Position numbers and translations under genes: made by a program. A DNA stretch of 64,000 nt from CAYNBT01 sp964396025 (GTDB lineage: Bacteria > Patescibacteriota > WWE3 > UBA101185 > UBA10185): contig CAYNBT010000003.1 of the NCBI GenBank assembly GCA_964396025.1, positions 8,516 to 72,515 on the forward strand, in the 5' to 3' direction. How positions within the stretch are numbered: position 1 is the first letter of the stretch; every line of letters begins with the position of its first letter. The notes under the pieces were generated by a model. It ran no database searches. It saw only the letters and a program-made list of their open reading frames with translations, and was not told where the DNA came from. Positions 59,245 through 64,000 of the stretch are shown here, piece after piece.

Positions 59245-60594
59245 TTAATATAGTCCTCTTCTGAACGCATTGTAAAGATTCTCGCATTCAGTGAGCGACA
59301 TTTTGTTGGCTAGGCAGGCTGCCTGATAGTTCTTTTCTATTGCTGGATATTTGGATTTTTGTATTGTTGTGATAAGTCTTGAGTTAGTTTTTTTTAGAAT
59401 TTGATAGGCGGATTCTTGTGCGACTTTGAGTTTGATAAATAGTCTTGGGAAATCTTCATGCAACATTCGTGCCTTTATCTCATACAGCGGGCTCTTTGGA
59501 AAATCTTCTGTTGCACATTGATATACGTTAGATAGAGCAAAATGCTCTACAACAATTGTGTTTGCTTTTACAGGAAAGTCCTCCCATAAATGATCTACTT
59601 CTTTATTGATCGCATCGCATACTGTAGATGTTAAGAAAGCTATAAAGATGTCACGTTCTGAATTGGCCCGAGTTTCATTATTTACTATGATGTTAGTGAT
59701 GGCTTTATTTATTTCTCTAATGCGTAGCTTGGTTAGCGCTAAGCATGAGTAGAGGTAATTTTCACCTTCAAACAGAAACTCCTCGAATGTGTATTTGCCT
59801 GTTGGTGTTTTTTTAAATGCATCGCCACCGGCATATGCTTCTTTGATTGCCATATCAATGAAGGTGGTTTCTGCTTTAGTAAAATGTCTTTTTCGGGCGA
59901 ATATTGGTCTTGCGATAGTCTTGCCGTCTCTATAAAGGTTTTTGAGTAGTTCAAGTCTGTATATATGAATCGCCAGCTCGGAAGGTTTTGCTACGATTCC
60001 GGACTTTTTGGAAAATCTTGCTAGATACTCTTCCGAAGACATTTCTTCGCTCATAACTTTTGTAAAATCTTTTGCTCCAACAAAGTTAAAGTCTTCAATA
60101 TTGATATACGGGTGATTTTTTAACAGTTTATCTTCTATGACTACCATTTCTTGGTTTAAGGAATGAGCTCTGCTGATAAATGTTATGTTAAGCGGGGTTT
60201 TCATCTTAAGACCCGAAGGTATAAAAAAAGCGTCATCTTGCAGCCCTACTCTAAACTCCCCTACTACATCGCCGTCGAGCCTGATAGCTGCAAATTTGTT
60301 TCCTTTGTTGTTGAGGAATTTGTAAGTGTAACCTTCATACATAATTTGCGCCTCACTCTTTTTTAGTTTTTCTAGAAGTAAGGTTCTGTATTTGCCTGGT
60401 AATATTAGCCTACCTTGATTAAGCGAAATAATTGTTTCTAAAAGCTTATCCGAGGCTGTTTCTATCTGCTGAATGGGTATTTCTATGTTTTGATTGTTTG
60501 ACTCAAAGACTGAATACGTTACTCCATTCGCATTTGTGTATGTGCTGGCACTTGCACCATTATTTAAGTGATAGATAGTGTTTAATGACGCCAT
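59245..60594 (-). CDS. unknown 449-aa protein
   Basis: I do not recognise this protein. It is soluble and mostly helical, with no signal peptide or membrane helix. The first 150 residues have short strands (ASTYTNANGVTYSVFES; AAIRLDGDVVGEFRVGLQDDAFFI) and the rest long amphipathic helices (SSEEYLARFSKKSGIV; LIKLKVAQESAYQILKKT). The start is taken at ATG 60594; a TTG at 60609 adds five residues. The IMPDH-like gene follows after about 5 nt, so they are likely co-expressed. Confidence 0.7.
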   Translation of the reverse strand: MASLNTIYHLNNGASASTYTNANGVTYSVFESNNQNIEIPIQQIETASDKLLETIISLNQGRLILPGKYRTLLLEKLKKSEAQIMYEGYTYKFLNNKGNKFAAIRLDGDVVGEFRVGLQDDAFFIPSGLKMKTPLNITFISRAHSLNQEMVVIEDKLLKNHPYINIEDFNFVGAKDFTKVMSEEMSSEEYLARFSKKSGIVAKPSELAIHIYRLELLKNLYRDGKTIARPIFARKRHFTKAETTFIDMAIKEAYAGGDAFKKTPTGKYTFEEFLFEGENYLYSCLALTKLRIREINKAITNIIVNNETRANSERDIFIAFLTSTVCDAINKEVDHLWEDFPVKANTIVVEHFALSNVYQCATEDFPKSPLYEIKARMLHEDFPRLFIKLKVAQESAYQILKKTNSRLITTIQKSKYPAIEKNYQAACLANKMSLTECENLYNAFRRGLY

Positions 60595-60634
60595 AAATGA
60601 GTTTGTCAACGTATACTCTACAGGTTAAATTTTA

Positions 60635-61312
60635 TCAGATTTGCGCAAGTTGTTGAACATTTTCCACGCTCAGCATGGATTTTATAGGTTCAAAAGATCT
60701 CCTGTGCAGATCGCATATTCCGTGAGTTTTGATTGCCTGAATATGCTGTCTTGTTCCATATCCCTTGTGTTCGTTAAAACCGTATTGAGGATATTTTAAG
60801 TGCTCATTGCGCATGAGATTGTCTCTGAATACTTTTGCAATAATTGACGCAGCCGCTATGCTTACGCTCATATTATCCCCTTTTATAAAACTCTTCTGTT
60901 GAGTTGCAGACAGCTTTGTGATTTTAAATGCATCGGTAAACACCATTTGGGGTTTTACCGTAAGGTTTTGAATGCTTTTCAGGAATGCCTCGTCTGTGGC
61001 TTTGGTGATTCCTGTGATGTCTAGTTCGTTAGGTTGTATTTCTACAATGCTTGTGCTTATTGCATTTTCCAATATGAAGCCGTTAAGGAATTCTCGCTGG
61101 TTTGGTGTTAGGCGTTTGGAATCGGTAATTTTGCAATATTCAGGTTTTATGTCTTTTGATTGGAAATGTTGGGAGTTGAGCACGACACATGCTACGACCA
61201 TCGGCCCTGCTAGACATCCTCTGCCAACTTCGTCCACTCCTCCAATAAATTTCACTCCCCTACCCCACTCTTCCAGCTCCAGTCTTATCAACGGCTCATT
61301 CAGCTTCTTCAT
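60635..61312 (-). CDS. rnhB: ribonuclease HII
   Basis: RNase HII removes ribonucleotides from DNA. The active-site acids are in GVDEVGRGCLAGP, KITDSKRLT and VFTDAF; the GRG tip is intact, and KGYGTRQHIQAI is typical. 225 aa. Its start overlaps the end of gyrA by 17 nt on the same strand. Confidence 0.95.
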   Translation of the reverse strand: MKKLNEPLIRLELEEWGRGVKFIGGVDEVGRGCLAGPMVVACVVLNSQHFQSKDIKPEYCKITDSKRLTPNQREFLNGFILENAISTSIVEIQPNELDITGITKATDEAFLKSIQNLTVKPQMVFTDAFKITKLSATQQKSFIKGDNMSVSIAAASIIAKVFRDNLMRNEHLKYPQYGFNEHKGYGTRQHIQAIKTHGICDLHRRSFEPIKSMLSVENVQQLAQI

Positions 61313-63929
61313 CAGCCTGCTCTTCTTTACCTAACAGCGCTACAGAGGCTACTAAATCCCCAGAATCCAGCTTGATCAACCTAACACCTTGCGTGGCCCT
61401 GCCGAGCATTGGTGCTTGTTTTTGCTCTAAACGTATGACTTTGCCGTGAGAGGTCACGATGAGGAAATCAGAGGTTTCCTGTTTCTCCACAAGTCTAGCA
61501 GACATGACTTCACCAGTTTTGTCTGTGACTTTGTAGGTTAACACGCCGGAACCACCCCTGTTCTGTACTTTATATTCATTAACATTAGTTTTCTTGCCAT
61601 AGCCGCCCTTTGTTACAACCATCAACGCGCCTCCTTTATCTGTACTGCTTATTATTTCCATTGAAACTAATCTGTCGCCTTTGTCTAGGAATTTTATTCC
61701 TATTACTCCTGCGGCAGCCCTTCCCATCTCCCTTACTTTATCCTCATTAAAGCGAATTGATTGGCCGTCTTTGGTTATAAGCAAAATATCGCTCTTTCCA
61801 TCAGTAATTTTTGACCATACAAGCGCATCGTTTTCGTCTAACTTGATTGCGACGATTCCGGATGAACGTATGTTTGCGAACTCATCAAGCGCAGTCTTTT
61901 TAACCACTCCTTGTTCTGTACCAAAAACTACATAATGGTTTGAAGGATTCTCCTCGAGCTCTTTGCTTAGTGGTAAGAAGGCCGTTACTTGTTCGTCTTG
62001 AGTCATGTTTAGGAAGTTCACCAAAGCAGTTCCTTTGGCTATTCTCGTAGTTTCTGGAATATCCCAGATCTTCATTTTGTAAACTTTACCCTTATTGGTA
62101 AAAAATAATGCAGTATCATGTGTATTGCATGTTCTTATTGTGTCAATGATGTCTTCTTCTTTGAGAGTTTGCCCTGCAACTCCCTTGCCTCCCCTACCCT
62201 GCCTCTTGTATGTATCCTCTTTTAGCCTTTTTACGTAGCCATTTTTGGATATAGTTACGATGCACGATTCGTTTGTGATGATATCTTCGTCTGTTAACTC
62301 CCCTACTTTGCCTTTGACCACCTTAGTTTTTCTTTCGTCGGCATATTTCTGTTTTAGTTCTGTTAATTCTTTTTTTATCACTGAAATGACGCGTGTTGGC
62401 GAAGACAAGATATCGTTAAAGTCATCAATGATTGCAATAATCTGCTTTAGCTCGTCCTCAATCTTTTGGCGTTCTAATGCTGCCAAACGTCTAAGCTGCA
62501 TGTCTAATATTGCTTGAGCTTGTACTTCGGTTAAATCAAATTTTGATATAAGGCCTTGCTTAGCTGCCTCTTGGTCTTTGCTGGCTCTAATGAGTTTAAT
62601 TACCTCATCCAAGTTATCAAGAGCAATCTTGAGGCCTTTTAGAATATGTTCGCGAGCTTTTGCTTTTTTGAGTAAAAAGATCGTTCTTCTGATAATGACT
62701 TCTTGCCTGTGTTTAATGAATTCTTCCAGAATATTTTTAAGAGTTAAGAGTTTTGGTTCACCGTGTACCAGCGCTACCACGTTTGCATTAAACGCAGACT
62801 GAAGCGGCGTGTATTTGTATAAGCTGTTTTCAACTTTTTTGGGTGTTGCATCTTTTTTAAGTTCTATAACAATACGCATGCCTTCTCTGTTTGATTCGTC
62901 CCTAAGGTCAGATATTCCCACAATCTTTTTGTCTTTTACTAAGTCTGCTATTTTTGCCACAAGTGTGGATTTGTTTATTTGATAAGGAATCTCGGAAACC
63001 ACGATTTGAGTTTTGCCGCCCTTGGTTTCTTCCATGTTCATTTTGGCACGGGTAACGATTCGTCCTTTGCCAGTTGCGTACATTTGAATTGTTTCTTTTT
63101 GGTCGTAGATTGTTCCGCCGGTTGGGAAATCTGGGCCTTTTATCACCTGCACTAGTTCTTCTATGGTTACATCTGTAGAAAAGCTCAGAGGAGCAACTTT
63201 CACCTTAAATTCGCTTCCGGCATATTCGGCAAAAGCTCTATACGTCTGCATATCATCTTCTGTAGGTTTTTTTCCTATATCACTAGCCTTTTCGATTGCA
63301 AGTATCGTTCCGTCTATTACCTCTCCAAGATTATGTGGTGGAATATTTGTAGCCATTCCTACGGCAATACCTGTAGTCCCATTTATTAAAAGGTTTGGCA
63401 AAAGTGAAGGTAAAACTTCGGGTTCGTCGTTTTGAAGGTCATTAAGTAAAAAGTTGACTGTGTCTTTATCAATATCACCGAACAGTTGTTCGGCAATTGG
63501 GCGAAGTTTGGATTCGGTATACCTCATTGCAGCTGGTGGATCTCCGTCTATGCTTCCAAAGTTTCCCTGTCCCCAGATCAGTGGATATCTCAAAGAAAAA
63601 TCCTGTCCCATTCTTACGAGAGAATCATAAACCGCTACATCACCGTGAGGGTGGTACTTTCTTAAGACTTCTCCAACTACCGCAGCGCATTTGTAGAACT
63701 TACCTGCCGCAAGCATGTTTTGATCTTGCATAGCATAAATAATTCTTCTGTGAACCGGTTTTAGACCATCTCTAACATCTGGAAGTGCCCTAGAGACAAT
63801 AACGCTCATGGCGTAATCGAGGTATGCGCGTTGCATCTCGGTTGTGATATCAGTTTTTATAATTCCGTTGTGAGAAGACTCTTCCTCGTTGTCTTCTTCT
63901 GCGGTTAGCGCGGTGATTTCTTCGTTCAT
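61296..63929 (-). CDS. gyrA: DNA gyrase subunit A
   Basis: The DNA-breaking subunit of gyrase, 877 aa. The winged-helix/tower core runs from YLDYAMSVIVSRALPDVRDGLKPVHRR through the catalytic Tyr137 in AAMRYTES. The C-terminal pinwheel carries the GyrA box QGRGGKG, which separates it from ParC and gives DNA wrapping and negative supercoiling. The C-terminus ends in an acidic tail. On the minus strand TATACC ends 6 nt before the ATG, consistent with a leaderless mRNA. gyrB is not in the window. Confidence 0.97.
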   Translation of the reverse strand: MNEEITALTAEEDNEEESSHNGIIKTDITTEMQRAYLDYAMSVIVSRALPDVRDGLKPVHRRIIYAMQDQNMLAAGKFYKCAAVVGEVLRKYHPHGDVAVYDSLVRMGQDFSLRYPLIWGQGNFGSIDGDPPAAMRYTESKLRPIAEQLFGDIDKDTVNFLLNDLQNDEPEVLPSLLPNLLINGTTGIAVGMATNIPPHNLGEVIDGTILAIEKASDIGKKPTEDDMQTYRAFAEYAGSEFKVKVAPLSFSTDVTIEELVQVIKGPDFPTGGTIYDQKETIQMYATGKGRIVTRAKMNMEETKGGKTQIVVSEIPYQINKSTLVAKIADLVKDKKIVGISDLRDESNREGMRIVIELKKDATPKKVENSLYKYTPLQSAFNANVVALVHGEPKLLTLKNILEEFIKHRQEVIIRRTIFLLKKAKAREHILKGLKIALDNLDEVIKLIRASKDQEAAKQGLISKFDLTEVQAQAILDMQLRRLAALERQKIEDELKQIIAIIDDFNDILSSPTRVISVIKKELTELKQKYADERKTKVVKGKVGELTDEDIITNESCIVTISKNGYVKRLKEDTYKRQGRGGKGVAGQTLKEEDIIDTIRTCNTHDTALFFTNKGKVYKMKIWDIPETTRIAKGTALVNFLNMTQDEQVTAFLPLSKELEENPSNHYVVFGTEQGVVKKTALDEFANIRSSGIVAIKLDENDALVWSKITDGKSDILLITKDGQSIRFNEDKVREMGRAAAGVIGIKFLDKGDRLVSMEIISSTDKGGALMVVTKGGYGKKTNVNEYKVQNRGGSGVLTYKVTDKTGEVMSARLVEKQETSDFLIVTSHGKVIRLEQKQAPMLGRATQGVRLIKLDSGDLVASVALLGKEEQADEEAE

Positions 63930-63972
63930 AACTAGGGTATATTATCAGTTTTCTGGCTAAAATGGAATCGCT

Positions 63973-64000
63973 ATGCGCGAAGTTTTAGGGGTAAAATCTC
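63973..64000 (+). CDS. possible start of a divergent gene (cut by window edge)
   Basis: An ATG at 63973 opens a frame (MREVLGVKS) that runs off the window, behind a TAAAAT box 9 nt upstream. It is divergent from gyrA. Nine codons are too few to assign anything, and the call rests only on the promoter-like context. Confidence 0.25.

Noticed and set aside
1..64000. UGA recoding (genetic code 25 or 4)
   Set aside because: TGA ends several clear genes (for example rpsB, the S41 protease, yebC) at the expected place with tight downstream overlaps.
1..64000. CRISPR arrays or cas genes
   Set aside because: No regularly spaced repeats of 24-40 nt and no cas-like product were seen; the three TGTCATA repeats are too short and few.

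Overview
The window reads as a piece of a Patescibacteria (CPR) chromosome, with a Microgenomates/WWE3-like flavour. This placement is inferred from gene content, not from a search. The evidence is small proteins for their families (EF-Ts of 151 aa, DprA of 214 aa, YqeY of 103 aa), ribosomal proteins S2 and L31 with basic tails, many unknown membrane and surface proteins, and dense housekeeping clusters with 1-4 nt overlaps. TGA is used as a stop (for example rpsB and the S41 protease), so the UGA-recoding CPR lineages are unlikely. The first gene is cut by the left edge, and one scaffold gap of 110 N lies inside cysS.

Layout. 1-8.2 kb: PBP2 end, dprA, an unknown 591-aa protein and topA, mixed with small accessory genes that each have a strong Shine-Dalgarno site and their own terminator or hairpin (membrane protein 2997, lipoprotein 6179, paralogue pair 7596/7894). 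8.4-17.1 kb: translation and DNA-maintenance genes (rpsB-tsf-frr-rseP, HIT, rpsU-yqeY-ybeY-pth, dnaX-recR, cysS). 17.1-25.5 kb: surface protein, rRNA methyltransferase, ACT protein, acetyltransferase, M20 peptidase, methyltransferase-domain protein, TrmB-like regulator. 25.6-31.6 kb: an accessory island with two consensus promoters, an attenuator-like leader, a DUF1874 (B116/AcrIII-1-like) protein, several unknown proteins and two hammerhead ribozymes. 31.6-38.4 kb: ychF, rpsF-ssb-rpsR, two unknown proteins, S41 protease and HtrA. 38.4-42.4 kb, minus strand: hisS-eamA-rpmE-prfA behind a histidine T-box riboswitch. 42.5-56.4 kb: dnaB, tRNA-Leu, efp, an Lgt-like/DksA fusion, LspA-like protein, two receiver-only response regulators, RluA, LytR_C protein, VirD4-like ATPase, yebC-ruvC. 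56.4-58.1 kb: AT-rich repeat region and an Xer-type recombinase. 58.2-63.9 kb, minus strand: IMPDH/GMPR, an unknown protein, rnhB, gyrA.

Two initiation styles coexist. Many first genes of housekeeping units have a -10 box ending 6-7 nt before the start codon, which predicts leaderless mRNAs. The accessory genes have longer, folded leaders and strong GGAGG sites.

The most interesting signals are RNA-level: two type III hammerhead ribozymes (26792-26848 and 30178-30230), each just after a strong hairpin; a mutually exclusive stem/terminator element before the DUF1874 operon; a T-box whose specifier (CAC) and discriminator-pairing bases (TGGG) both fit tRNA-His; and three-way-junction leaders before rpsB and rpsU.
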